A DNA stretch of 15,622 bases from JBPEXY01 sp052031065 (GTDB lineage: Bacteria; Pseudomonadota; Gammaproteobacteria; Immundisolibacterales; Immundisolibacteraceae), in contig JBPEXY010000037.1 in the NCBI GenBank assembly GCA_052031065.1, positions 1-15,622 of the forward strand, given 5' to 3'. Below the pieces are notes generated by a model. That model had not been told where the DNA came from. It saw only the letters and a program-made list of their open reading frames with translations, and did no database searches. The position numbers were made by a program, and so were the translations under genes. Position 1 is the stretch's first letter, and each line of letters opens with the position of its first letter. Shown here piece by piece: positions 7,822 to 15,413 of the stretch.

Positions 7822-10800
7822 CTAGTTTTCCAGTTCAATGTCGATCCCAAGCGCGCGAATCTCCTTGACCAACACATTGAAGGACTCAGGCATACCGGCT
7901 TCAATGGTGTAGTTCCCATCGACCACATTTTTGTACATTTTGGTGCGGCCATTAACGTCATCGGACTTAACCGTAAGCATTTCCTGCAGGGTGTAGGCAG
8001 CGCCGTACGCCTCCAGCGCCCAAACCTCCATCTCCCCAAAACGCTGGCCACCAAACTGCGCCTTACCACCCAGTGGCTGCTGGGTGACCAGACTGTAGGG
8101 ACCGGTAGAACGGGCGTGCATTTTGTCGTCGACCAGGTGGTTGAGCTTCAGGACATACATGTAGCCCACTGTCACCGGGCGATCAAAGGCATCGCCGGTA
8201 CGGCCATCATAGAGCACGCTCTGACCGGATAGCGGCAGATCGGCCAACTCAAGCATGTTCTTGATGTCCGCCTCGCTGGCACCATCGAATACCGGTGTCG
8301 CCATTGGTACGCCACCGCGAAGATTATTCGCCAGATCGGTCACTTCGCTATCTTCCAGTGCATCAATATCTGCTGGCTTACCACCCGTGCTATAGATCTG
8401 TTTGAGCAGCTTTTTCAGAGAAGCAACACTTCCACCGCTATCGACCAGATTGCCGATTTTCAGCCCCAACGCTTTGGCAGCCAACCCCAGGTGGGTTTCC
8501 AGAACCTGGCCAACATTCATACGCGAAGGTACACCAAGTGGATTGAGGATAATGTCGACCGGCTCACCGTTTTCGTCGTAAGGCATGTCTTCGACGGGAA
8601 CGATGACCGATATAACCCCTTTGTTACCGTGGCGGCCGGCCATTTTGTCGCCGGGCTGAATACGTCTCTTCTGGGCGACGTAGACTTTGACCATCTTGAG
8701 CACGCCCGGCTGCAGGTCGTCGCAGCTGATCAGCTTTTCGCGTTTCTCTTCGAACTGCTCGTCAAACGCCTTGCGCAGTCCTTTGATTTGATCAAGCAGC
8801 TGCGAGACGATTGCCCCTTTATCTTCGTCCTGCAGCGCGATTTTGGCCCACTCTCTACGGTCCACTCCAGCCAGATAACTTTTCGTAATCTTGTCGCCGG
8901 CCTTGAGTTTGTTCGGACCTGCTGCAGCAACGGACCCTACCAACATTTTTTCCAATCGCTGGTAAGCATCCTCTGAGACAATACGGAACTGGTCGTTCAG
9001 ATCCTGCTTGATTCTCGCCAGCTCGCCTTCTTCGATAGAGCGCGTGCGTACATCTTTCTCAACCCCATCGCGGGTAAACACCTGCACATCAATCACCGTG
9101 CCGACAACGCCTGACGGCACGCGAAGGGAAGTATCTTTCACGTCAGAAGCTTTTTCGCCAAAAATCGCGCGCAGTAACTTCTCTTCGGGAGTCATCTGGG
9201 TTTCCCCTTTCGGGGTCACCTTACCGACCAGAATATCCCCGGCACGTACCTTGGCACCGATATAAACGATGCCCGACTCGTCGAGCTTGGACAGCGCACT
9301 TTCACCAACATTGGGAATATCGGCAGTAATCTCTTCCGGACCCAGTTTGGTATCTCGGGATACGCAAGTCAGCTCTTGTATATGAACAGTGGTAAAACGA
9401 TCTTCCTGCACCACACGCTCTGAGATGATGATCGAATCTTCAAAGTTGTAGCCATTCCACGGCATAAAAGCGATGCGCATGTTCTGCCCTAGCGCCAGCT
9501 CGCCAATGTCGGTTGAAGGACCATCAGCAAGAAAGTCACCTGCCGCGATACGGTCACCTGGCGATACCAGCGGCCGCTGGTTAATGCAGGTGTTCTGGTT
9601 TGAGCGGGTATATTTGACCAGGTTGTAAATATCAACCCCGGGATCACCGGCACTGGTTTCGTCGTCATTGACCCTGACGACAATGCGGTTGGCATCAACG
9701 TCATCCACGATGCCGCCCCGCTCAGCGATCACCGATGTACCGGAATCCCGAGCCACGATCCGCTCCATGCCGGTACCCACCAGCGGTTTTTCAACACGCA
9801 GTGTCGGTACTGCTTGACGCTGCATGTTCGAGCCCATCAGCGCCCGGTTTGCGTCATCGTGCTCAAGAAACGGAATCAATGACGCCGCTATTGAAACCAC
9901 CTGCTGAGGCGAGACATCCATATAGCCGACTTCTTCTGAAGGGCGTAGGGTAAACTCGTTGAGGTACCGGCTGGAGACCAGATCATCAACCAGCTTGCCC
10001 TTACTGTCGGTCTTGGCGCCAGCTTGAGCGATCACCTGTTCTGGCTCGTCAAGAGCAGACATATAATAAATTTCATCGGTTACCGCACCATCGCGCACAA
10101 CCCGATAGGGCGTCTCGAGAAAACCATATTCATTAGTGCGTGCGTAGACCGCGAGCGAATTGATGAGACCAATATTCGGCCCTTCAGGGGTTTCAATCGG
10201 ACAGACACGACCATAGTGGGTCGGGTGCACGTCGCGAACCTCAAAGCCGGCACGTTCCCGAGTCAGGCCGCCTGGACCCAGGGCGGAGATACGCCGCTTA
10301 TGGGTTACCTCGGAAAGCGGATTAACCTGATCCATGAACTGCGACAGCTGGCTGGAACCGAAGAACTCCTTCACTACGGCTGAAACTGGCTTGGCGTTAA
10401 TCAGGTCCTGCGGCATCAGGTCTTCCGATTCGGCAAAACTGAGCCGATCACGGACGGCCCGATCAACTCTCACCAGACCAATACGAAACTGATTTTCGAC
10501 CATTTCTCCAACACAGCGAACGCGTCGATTACCGAGGTGATCGCCATCATCCACCAACCCCTTACCGTTTTTGATGCTGATCAGCTTATGGACGACGTCG
10601 ACAATATCTTCACGGGTTAACACCCCTTCACCGGTCGTTGCTTCACGGCCTATTCCCCGGTTCAACTTCATCCGGCCTACCGCCGAGAGGTCATACTGTT
10701 CCAGGCTGAAAAAGAGGTTGTTGAATAATTTCTGCGCCGCTTCCTTGGTCGGCGGCTCGCCCGGACGCATGATGTGGTAAATCTCTACCAGCGCTTCCAG

Positions 10801-11895
10801 AGGTGTAGTGGTTTTATCAACCCTTAGCGTGTCAGAGACAAAAGCACCACGATCTACATCATTGGTATAAAGGAGCGGTAATTTCTTGATGCCCGCAGCA
10901 CGAATTGCCTCCAGCTGCTCTTCTTCAATGATCGCGTTAGCTTCGGCGATCAGCTCACCGGTGGAGGTATCGACGATATCGCGCGCCAGAGTTCGGCCAA
11001 TGAGGAATTCATCAGGCACGGAAAGATCGGTAATCCCGGCCTCTTCCAGCTCCTTGACATGGCGTGCAGTTACCCGCTTACCCGCAGCGACCACCACCTT
11101 GCCGTCCTTGCCCTTGACGTCGAAACTAAGGGACTGCCCACGCAATCGCTCTGGCACCAGCTTTACTTTCGCGGTCGTTTTCGTCAACGATACTTCGTCA
11201 ACGTCAAAAAACAGCTCCAGCATCTCCTCATTGGTGTATTCCAGCGCACGTAGCAGCACGGTCACCGGCAGTTTGCGCCGTCGATCGATTCTTACATGCA
11301 GAAGATCCTTGGGATCAAACTCGAAGTCGAGCCAGGACCCGCGGTAGGGAATAATCCGCGCCGAAAACAGCAGTTTCCCTGACGAGTGGGTCTTGCCTTT
11401 GTCATGAGTGAAGAAGACCCCCGGTGACCGGTGCAGCTGGGAGACGATGACCCGTTCCGTACCATTGGTTATAAAGGTTCCGTTGCGAGTCATCAGCGGA
11501 ATTTCGCCCATGTAGACGATCTGCTCGCGGACCTCTTTGACGACTCGGTTCTTGGTGTTAGCCTTATCGTAAATAACCAGTTTTACCTTTGCGCTCAGCG
11601 GCGCTGAATAGGTCAAGCCGCGGATCTGGCACTCTTTAACGTCAAAGGCCGGCTTGCCTAGCTCGTAACTTTCATACTCCAACGCTGCTGAACGCGTATA
11701 GCTTTCAATCGGAAAAACAGACCGAAACGCCGCTTCAAGCCCAATCTCCCCCTCCTGCCAGCCATCAGCCTTGCTGGTCAGGAAGCGGTGGTATGAATCG
11801 AGCTGAATCGCCAAAAGATTAGGCACGTCGAGCACCTGCTCACGGACACCAAAATCCTTGCGAATACGTTTTTTCTCGGCGTAAGAATAGGTCAT
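7822..11895 (-). CDS. rpoB: DNA-directed RNA polymerase subunit beta
   Basis: Beta forms one pincer of RNA polymerase and the rifampicin pocket. The 1357-residue protein (E. coli 1342) starts MTYSYAEKKRIRKDFG and ends LGIDIELEN, both typical. Conserved blocks include HRSPGVFF, RIIPYRGSWLDFEFD, the DHLGNRR segment, RAGFEVRDVHPTHYGR, CPIETPEGPNIGLI and GDKMAGRHGNKGVIS. The rifampicin region (10279-10359) keeps Asp516, His526, Arg529 and Ser531 in E. coli numbering but has Val instead of Asn at 518. The ATG has AGAGGG eight bases upstream. It follows a 221-base spacer after rplL that contains a large hairpin, and is followed by rpoC; co-transcription with both is expected. Confidence 0.99.
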   Translation of the reverse strand: MTYSYAEKKRIRKDFGVREQVLDVPNLLAIQLDSYHRFLTSKADGWQEGEIGLEAAFRSVFPIESYTRSAALEYESYELGKPAFDVKECQIRGLTYSAPLSAKVKLVIYDKANTKNRVVKEVREQIVYMGEIPLMTRNGTFITNGTERVIVSQLHRSPGVFFTHDKGKTHSSGKLLFSARIIPYRGSWLDFEFDPKDLLHVRIDRRRKLPVTVLLRALEYTNEEMLELFFDVDEVSLTKTTAKVKLVPERLRGQSLSFDVKGKDGKVVVAAGKRVTARHVKELEEAGITDLSVPDEFLIGRTLARDIVDTSTGELIAEANAIIEEEQLEAIRAAGIKKLPLLYTNDVDRGAFVSDTLRVDKTTTPLEALVEIYHIMRPGEPPTKEAAQKLFNNLFFSLEQYDLSAVGRMKLNRGIGREATTGEGVLTREDIVDVVHKLISIKNGKGLVDDGDHLGNRRVRCVGEMVENQFRIGLVRVDRAVRDRLSFAESEDLMPQDLINAKPVSAVVKEFFGSSQLSQFMDQVNPLSEVTHKRRISALGPGGLTRERAGFEVRDVHPTHYGRVCPIETPEGPNIGLINSLAVYARTNEYGFLETPYRVVRDGAVTDEIYYMSALDEPEQVIAQAGAKTDSKGKLVDDLVSSRYLNEFTLRPSEEVGYMDVSPQQVVSIAASLIPFLEHDDANRALMGSNMQRQAVPTLRVEKPLVGTGMERIVARDSGTSVIAERGGIVDDVDANRIVVRVNDDETSAGDPGVDIYNLVKYTRSNQNTCINQRPLVSPGDRIAAGDFLADGPSTDIGELALGQNMRIAFMPWNGYNFEDSIIISERVVQEDRFTTVHIQELTCVSRDTKLGPEEITADIPNVGESALSKLDESGIVYIGAKVRAGDILVGKVTPKGETQMTPEEKLLRAIFGEKASDVKDTSLRVPSGVVGTVIDVQVFTRDGVEKDVRTRSIEEGELARIKQDLNDQFRIVSEDAYQRLEKMLVGSVAAAGPNKLKAGDKITKSYLAGVDRREWAKIALQDEDKGAIVSQLLDQIKGLRKAFDEQFEEKREKLISCDDLQPGVLKMVKVYVAQKRRIQPGDKMAGRHGNKGVISVIVPVEDMPYDENGEPVDIILNPLGVPSRMNVGQVLETHLGLAAKALGLKIGNLVDSGGSVASLKKLLKQIYSTGGKPADIDALEDSEVTDLANNLRGGVPMATPVFDGASEADIKNMLELADLPLSGQSVLYDGRTGDAFDRPVTVGYMYVLKLNHLVDDKMHARSTGPYSLVTQQPLGGKAQFGGQRFGEMEVWALEAYGAAYTLQEMLTVKSDDVNGRTKMYKNVVDGNYTIEAGMPESFNVLVKEIRALGIDIELEN

Positions 11896-11948
11896 CTAGA
11901 ATCCCTCTGACTGGTCCGGAAAGTTACCGAATCCATACAATCGGCCAT

Positions 11949-11977
11949 GCGATAACCACGCTCTGCCGATCGGTCAA
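11949..11977 (-). promoter_or_regulatory. Weak candidate sigma70 promoter upstream of rpoB
   Basis: TTGACC (11977-11972) and TATCGC (11954-11949) are 17 bases apart on the minus strand, downstream of the rplL-rpoB hairpin. The -35 is good (5/6) but the -10 is poor (3/6), so this could easily be chance. If real it would give extra rpoBC transcription independent of the ribosomal genes. Confidence 0.2.
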
Positions 11978-11997
11978 TTCACTGCACACGCAGACAA

Positions 11998-12045
11998 AGA
12001 ATCCCCGTCAGCAAAAGCACGCTTTCACTGCTTGACGGGGATTCT
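11998..12045 (-). terminator. Long hairpin in the rplL-rpoB spacer, candidate attenuator or RNase III site
   Basis: A perfect 13-bp stem (AGAATCCCCGTCA with TGACGGGGATTCT, outer arms 12045-12033 and 12010-11998) continues past a single bulged base into three more pairs and then a short AAAG/CTTT stem. The run after it (TTTGTCTG) is a poor T tract, so full termination is unlikely. In E. coli the equivalent spacer contains a partial terminator that lowers rpoBC expression relative to L7/L12, and an RNase III cut site; position and shape suggest the same here. The rest of the 221-base spacer holds a smaller 5-bp GC hairpin (12087-12101) close to the rplL stop, and no gene. Confidence 0.6.
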
Positions 12046-12116
12046 GCTCTCGCTGCCAGCAGATACGCTAGCGGCGAGTAGATCAGGGCGGACAGGCCGC
12101 CAGAAGCGGGCAAGCC

Positions 12117-12500
12117 CTACTTGAGCTCTGCGCTACCGCCAGCTTCGGTCAGCTGCGCGACAATCTCTTCGGCCTCTTCCTTGGAGACACCTTCCTTGAT
12201 CGGAGTAGGTGCTCCCTCTACCGCTTCTTTGGCCTCTTTCAGCCCCAGACCGGTGATGCCTCGAACCGCTTTGATAACACCAACCTTAGCGTCACCGAAG
12301 CCGGTCAGGATGACATCGAACTCAGTCTTTTCTTCAGCCGCTGCGCCGCCGGCATCTCCGCCAGCTGCCACAGCCACCGGGGCCGCCATCGCTGCGGCAC
12401 TGACACCAAATTTCTCTTCCATCGCTTCGATGAGGTTAACCACCTCCATGACGCTCATGTTAGAGATCGTTTCGAGAATTTCTTCCTGATTAGCAGCCAT
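12117..12500 (-). CDS. rplL: 50S ribosomal protein L7/L12
   Basis: L7/L12 is the multi-copy flexible stalk protein that recruits and activates translational GTPases. The product is 127 residues from the second of two adjacent ATGs. GGAG lies six bases before that ATG but only three before the first (12503), and the second aligns the conserved MSVM motif at residues 15-18, as in E. coli. The N-terminal dimerisation and L10-binding helices (EEILETISN, VVNLIEAMEEKFGV) are followed by an Ala/Gly-rich hinge at about 36-56. The C-terminal domain then runs from EEKTEFDVIL through KAVRGITGLGLKEAKEAVE. It follows rplJ by about 60 bases. The stop is TAG. Confidence 0.98.
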   Translation of the reverse strand: MAANQEEILETISNMSVMEVVNLIEAMEEKFGVSAAAMAAPVAVAAGGDAGGAAAEEKTEFDVILTGFGDAKVGVIKAVRGITGLGLKEAKEAVEGAPTPIKEGVSKEEAEEIVAQLTEAGGSAELK

Positions 12501-12506
12501 CATTTA

Positions 12507-12510
12507 CTCC
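12507..12510 (-). promoter_or_regulatory. Ribosome-binding site deciding the rplL start
   Basis: GGAG lies six bases upstream of the second ATG (12500-12498) and three bases from the first (12503-12501). Normal spacing favours the second. Confidence 0.6.
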
Positions 12511-12563
12511 AGATAACTTGGTAATAATTGAACAAAATGTAACTAAGAAGAGGCCTACAAATA

Positions 12564-13088
12564 TCAGGCTTCTTTCTGCTCTTTAACAGCTGCCAGTGTG
12601 CGTACCAGTTTGCTGTTTGGTGCAGCGAGCGTCTGTACAAGCTTGGTAATGGGTGCTTTCATCGTACCCATCAAGATTGCCAGGGCTTCATCGCGTGTCG
12701 GCAGCTTCGCCACCGCGTCTATCGAACTGCCGTCAAGCAGCTCACCACCGACAGCGACCAGTCGCACCTGCATCGCTTCGTTGTCTTTACAAAAATCACG
12801 TACCAGGCGCGCTGCTGAACCGGGCTCTTCGGCCGAAAACGCAACAACCAACGGCCCTTTAAATGCCTCTGTCGCGCATTCGAATTCAGTCCCCTGCACT
12901 GCCAGTTTAAGCAGGTTGTTCTTCACCACTTTGACGAAGACATCCGCTCTACGCGCGTCTGCCCGGAACTGGGTCATTTCTTCCACGGTAACCCCGGAGA
13001 AGTCTGCCCCCACCATGGCTGTCGCCGTCTGCGCTACCGCCTGGACCTCAGCGACTTTAGCCTTCTTGATTTCTAGATTGTTGCTCAT
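12564..13088 (-). CDS. rplJ: 50S ribosomal protein L10
   Basis: L10 anchors the L7/L12 dimers to 23S rRNA at the base of the ribosomal stalk. The 174-residue protein has the N-terminal RNA-binding domain (VAEVQAVAQTATAMVGADF, then VKVVKNNLLKLAV), the FKGPLVVAFS segment, and the C-terminal L12-binding helix (APNSKLVRTLAAVKEQKEA). In E. coli the L10-L12 complex represses its own mRNA by binding the rplJ leader; the leader here has alternative stems just upstream. The ATG at 13088-13086 has only a moderate GGACGGT site, as expected if translation is structure-controlled. It is followed by rplL. Confidence 0.98.
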   Translation of the reverse strand: MSNNLEIKKAKVAEVQAVAQTATAMVGADFSGVTVEEMTQFRADARRADVFVKVVKNNLLKLAVQGTEFECATEAFKGPLVVAFSAEEPGSAARLVRDFCKDNEAMQVRLVAVGGELLDGSSIDAVAKLPTRDEALAILMGTMKAPITKLVQTLAAPNSKLVRTLAAVKEQKEA

Positions 13089-13109
13089 GGGAAATACCGT
13101 CCGTTGCTT

Positions 13110-13130
13110 TGGTTACCTTAACCAGTTAAG
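13110..13130 (-). promoter_or_regulatory. rplJ leader with two mutually exclusive hairpins
   Basis: In the 60-base rplA-rplJ spacer the RNA can form CTTAA(CTGG)TTAAG (13130-13117) or TGGTTA(AGG)TAACCA (13124-13110). They share bases and cannot coexist, and the second ends about 21 nt before the start codon. L10 leaders in other bacteria are a known autoregulatory RNA class, usually extending further upstream into the preceding gene. I recognise the position and the switch-like geometry, not the full consensus. Confidence 0.35.
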
Positions 13131-13148
13131 ACCGAACCTGGACCACCA

Positions 13149-13838
13149 CTAGATCGTGGCGACGTCGACTGGAATACCCAAGCCCATGGTTGAACTCACT
13201 GTAAGCTTGTTCAGGTAGACCCCTTTTGCAGACGCTGGCTTCAGTTTATTGACCTCCGCAATCACTGACTGCAGGTTGTCACTCAGCGCCTCACTGGAAA
13301 ACGAAGCCTTACCGATAGAGCAGTGGACGATACCCGCCTTGTCACAACGGAAACGCACCTGTCCTTTTTTGGAGTTCTCCACTGCCGCTGCAACATCCGG
13401 GGTCACTGTGCCTACTTTGGGGTTCGGCATCAGTCCACGCGGACCCAGGATCTGGCCCAGCGCACCGACCACCCGCATCGCATCCGGCGCAGCAATGACC
13501 ACGTCAAAATCAAGGTCACCACCTTTAATTTTTTCCGCGAGATCTTCCATGCCAACCACATCGGCGCCAGCCTCAGTCGCTTTATCAGCTGCCTCCCCCT
13601 GAGCGAAAACGGCAATACGTACCGTTTTGCCAAGACCGTGGGGCAATACTGCCGACCCACGTACCACCTGGTCTGATTTGCGTGCGTCAATACCCAGGTT
13701 AAGACTCATGTCGACAGATTCGTCGAATTTTGCCGTGGCAGTGTTTTTTACCAGATCAAGCGCCTCGCCCAGCGGTAGCGCTTGACGATCGCCCAGTTGC
13801 TCGATGATGGCTGCCCTGCGTTTACTGACCTTCGCCAT
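13149..13838 (-). CDS. rplA: 50S ribosomal protein L1
   Basis: L1 forms the mobile L1 stalk that guides deacylated tRNA out of the E site, and in bacteria represses the L11 operon by binding the rplK leader. The 229-residue protein has the family features: MAKVSKRRAAI start, the FDESVDMSLNLGIDARKSDQ block, VRGSAVLPHGLGK, the signature region ending GLMPNPKVGTVTPDV, and the GVYLNKLTVSSTMGLG end. Its ATG overlaps the rplK stop by one base (TGATG), so translation should be coupled. A recognisable L1-binding hairpin lies before rplK. The spacer to rplJ is 60 bases. Confidence 0.99.
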   Translation of the reverse strand: MAKVSKRRAAIIEQLGDRQALPLGEALDLVKNTATAKFDESVDMSLNLGIDARKSDQVVRGSAVLPHGLGKTVRIAVFAQGEAADKATEAGADVVGMEDLAEKIKGGDLDFDVVIAAPDAMRVVGALGQILGPRGLMPNPKVGTVTPDVAAAVENSKKGQVRFRCDKAGIVHCSIGKASFSSEALSDNLQSVIAEVNKLKPASAKGVYLNKLTVSSTMGLGIPVDVATI

Positions 13839-14272
13839 CAGGAAACTCCTTCCACTTCGAGACCCATACTACGCGCGCTACCAGCAATCGTGCGTACCGC
13901 AGCATCCATATCAGCAGCAGTCAGGTCGGGGTCCTTGGAACGGGCGATCTCTTCAAGCTGCTCGCGGGTCACCCTGCCAACCTTATTGGTGTTGGGCGTT
14001 GCACTTCCACTCTTGATGCCGGCGGCCTTTTTTAGCAGCACTGCGGCGGGCACCGTCTTTTTGATATAGGTAAAGCTGCGGTCTTCGTAGACCGTAATGA
14101 CAACCGGTACCGGCAACCCCTGCTCCATATCACCGGTTTCTGCATTAAACGCCTTACAGAACTCCATGATATTGACGCCGTGCTGACCCAACGCTGGCCC
14201 TACAGGCGGGCTTGGATTAGCCTGTCCTGCCGGGACCTGAAGCTTGATGTAAGCCTCTACTTTTTTAGCCAT
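13838..14272 (-). CDS. rplK: 50S ribosomal protein L11
   Basis: L11 binds the GTPase-associated centre of 23S rRNA and is needed for RelA activation during amino-acid starvation. The 144-residue protein has the N-terminal domain with the proline-rich NPSPPVGPALGQHGVNIMEF segment and the C-terminal rRNA-binding domain (VGRVTREQLEEIARSKDPDL and the TIAGSARSMGLEV end). It starts MAKKVEAYIKLQV and has a strong AAGGAG site seven bases before the ATG. The stop overlaps the rplA start by one base. The L1-binding hairpin begins about 17 bases upstream of the start. Confidence 0.99.
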   Translation of the reverse strand: MAKKVEAYIKLQVPAGQANPSPPVGPALGQHGVNIMEFCKAFNAETGDMEQGLPVPVVITVYEDRSFTYIKKTVPAAVLLKKAAGIKSGSATPNTNKVGRVTREQLEEIARSKDPDLTAADMDAAVRTIAGSARSMGLEVEGVS

Positions 14273-14288
14273 CTGGCTCTCCTTGATT

Positions 14289-14315
14289 CGGGTTCAAACG
14301 CCTTCAGGCTCCCCG
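14289..14315 (-). promoter_or_regulatory. L1 autoregulatory binding site in the rplK leader
   Basis: The RNA folds as an outer CGGG/CCCG stem (14315-14312 with 14292-14289), an asymmetric internal loop with GA on one side and GTTTGAA on the other, then a GCC(TGAA)GGC tip. This two-stem, asymmetric-loop arrangement mimics the L1-binding site of 23S rRNA and is the known operator of the L11 operon. It sits just before the rplK ribosome-binding site, so L1 binding should block translation of rplK and, by coupling, rplA. A small GC hairpin (14327-14342) just after nusG has no T tract. Confidence 0.8.
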
Positions 14316-14349
14316 TTAAACAACATCCGCCTGTGTCGGCGGCGCTGCG

Positions 14350-14883
14350 TCAGGCCTTTTCGACCTGGGCAAACTCGAGTTCGACCGGTGTCGCCCGGCC
14401 AAAAATCATCACCGACACATCAAGCTTGCTTTTCTCGTAATTGACACCCTCAACGATGCCGTTGAAATCGTTAAACGGACCATCGATGATCCGTACCATC
14501 TCACCGACCTCAAAAAGCACTTTTGGTCGGGGCTTGTCCTGACCTTCCTGAATACGACCAAGAATTTCGTTCGCTTCGCTTTCAGAGATGGGAGCTGGCC
14601 TATCACCGCTTCCGCCAAGAAACCCCATCACCTTGGGCACACTCTTGACCAGATGCCAACTCTCGTCATTCATCTCCATGTTGACGAGCACATAGCCAGG
14701 AAAGAATTTCCGTTCGCTGGAGCGCTTTTGACCACCCTTCATCTCAACCACTTCTTCGGTGGGCACCAGAATGTCACCAAACAGGTGCTCCATTCCTGCT
14801 CGCTCAACTCGTTCCTGCAGTGCGCGCATCACTGTTTTCTCATAGCCGGAATAGGCATGGACCACATACCAGTTCTTCGCCAC
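14350..14883 (-). CDS. nusG: Transcription termination/antitermination factor NusG
   Basis: NusG binds RNA polymerase to suppress pausing and links it to Rho or to the ribosome via S10. The 177-residue protein has the N-terminal NGN domain beginning AKNWYVVHAYSGYEK, with FFPGYVLV at 60-67, then a linker around 97-120 and the C-terminal KOW domain from about 126 (VGEMVRIIDGPFNDFNG). The start codon is GTG (14883-14881) with GGGAG six bases upstream. It begins two bases after the secE stop, so the two are translationally linked, and it is followed by the rplK leader. Both partners of NusG action, RNA polymerase and ribosomal proteins, are encoded downstream in the same cluster. Confidence 0.99.
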   Translation of the reverse strand: MAKNWYVVHAYSGYEKTVMRALQERVERAGMEHLFGDILVPTEEVVEMKGGQKRSSERKFFPGYVLVNMEMNDESWHLVKSVPKVMGFLGGSGDRPAPISESEANEILGRIQEGQDKPRPKVLFEVGEMVRIIDGPFNDFNGIVEGVNYEKSKLDVSVMIFGRATPVELEFAQVEKA

Positions 14884-14885
14884 GG

Positions 14886-15233
14886 TCAGCTCCCTATTCC
14901 AAGCAGCAACTCAATTGCGCTACTGGACATCCAGTCAAAAAACCACAAAATCAGCGCCGCCAACACAGTAATCAAAAAGACGAACAGCGTCATCTGCGTG
15001 GTCTCTTTTCGTTGCGGCCAAACAACCTTGCGAACTTCAGTCCGGGAATCCTTTAAAAAGCCCCACAACTGCGTTCCGGGTTGAGTCTGAATACCGATCA
15101 CCACCGCGACCAGCAGAGACCCGGCTATCGCGCCATAGGCATAAAGTTGCCGGGTATCCGAAAAATAGTAGAAACCCGCAAATCCCGCCCCAAGGGCAAT
15201 CACCACCAATATTTGCTTTACACGCTCTAGCAC
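14886..15233 (-). CDS. secE: Preprotein translocase subunit SecE
   Basis: SecE is the essential clamp of the SecYEG inner-membrane protein-export channel. An open frame extends upstream to an ATG at 15356, but that stretch reads through tRNA-Trp. I choose the GTG at 15233-15231, six bases after an AGGA site, giving 115 residues (E. coli has 127). Three membrane segments are visible at about 8-24, 31-48 and 82-102, with the first two nearer the variable N terminus. The conserved amphipathic and cytoplasmic signature SRTEVRKVVWPQRKET is at 63-78, directly before the last helix. It lies 37 bases after tRNA-Trp and two bases before nusG. Confidence 0.95.
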   Translation of the reverse strand: MLERVKQILVVIALGAGFAGFYYFSDTRQLYAYGAIAGSLLVAVVIGIQTQPGTQLWGFLKDSRTEVRKVVWPQRKETTQMTLFVFLITVLAALILWFFDWMSSSAIELLLGIGS

Positions 15234-15239
15234 TGCCAG

Positions 15240-15243
15240 TCCT
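15240..15243 (-). promoter_or_regulatory. Ribosome-binding site deciding the secE start
   Basis: AGGA ends six bases before the GTG at 15233. It is the only Shine-Dalgarno-like motif between the tRNA 3' end and the first membrane segment, and no ATG is available there in frame. Confidence 0.55.
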
Positions 15244-15270
15244 GCTTGTAAGCAGATTGCCAAAAGACCC

Positions 15271-15346
<76 letters not shown>

Positions 15347-15354
15347 GTACCTGC

Positions 15355-15396
15355 AAAAAAAGAGGCTGTTTTCACCAATAGAGATGAAAACAGCCT
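15355..15396 (-). terminator. Intrinsic terminator after tufB
   Basis: On the minus strand AGGCTGTTTTCA (15396-15385) pairs perfectly with TGAAAACAGCCT (15374-15363), a 12-bp stem with a 10-nt loop. After one C comes a run of seven T (15361-15355). This is a textbook Rho-independent terminator, 17 bases after the tufB stop. The T run ends eight bases before the tRNA-Trp 5' end. Confidence 0.9.
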
Positions 15397-15413
15397 AACT
15401 AAAAAACGCCTGA

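Noticed and set aside
8491..8976. 161-codon plus-strand open frame antisense to rpoB.
   Set aside because: Complement of conserved rpoB sequence with no family resemblance.
12598..13152. 184-codon open frame on the plus strand, antisense to nearly all of rplJ.
   Set aside because: It is a shadow of strong codon bias in rplJ; it resembles no family and is Ser/Thr/Ala-rich as such shadows are.
14327..14342. 5-bp GC hairpin just after nusG as a possible terminator.
   Set aside because: Short stem and no T tract; rplK lies directly downstream in the same direction.
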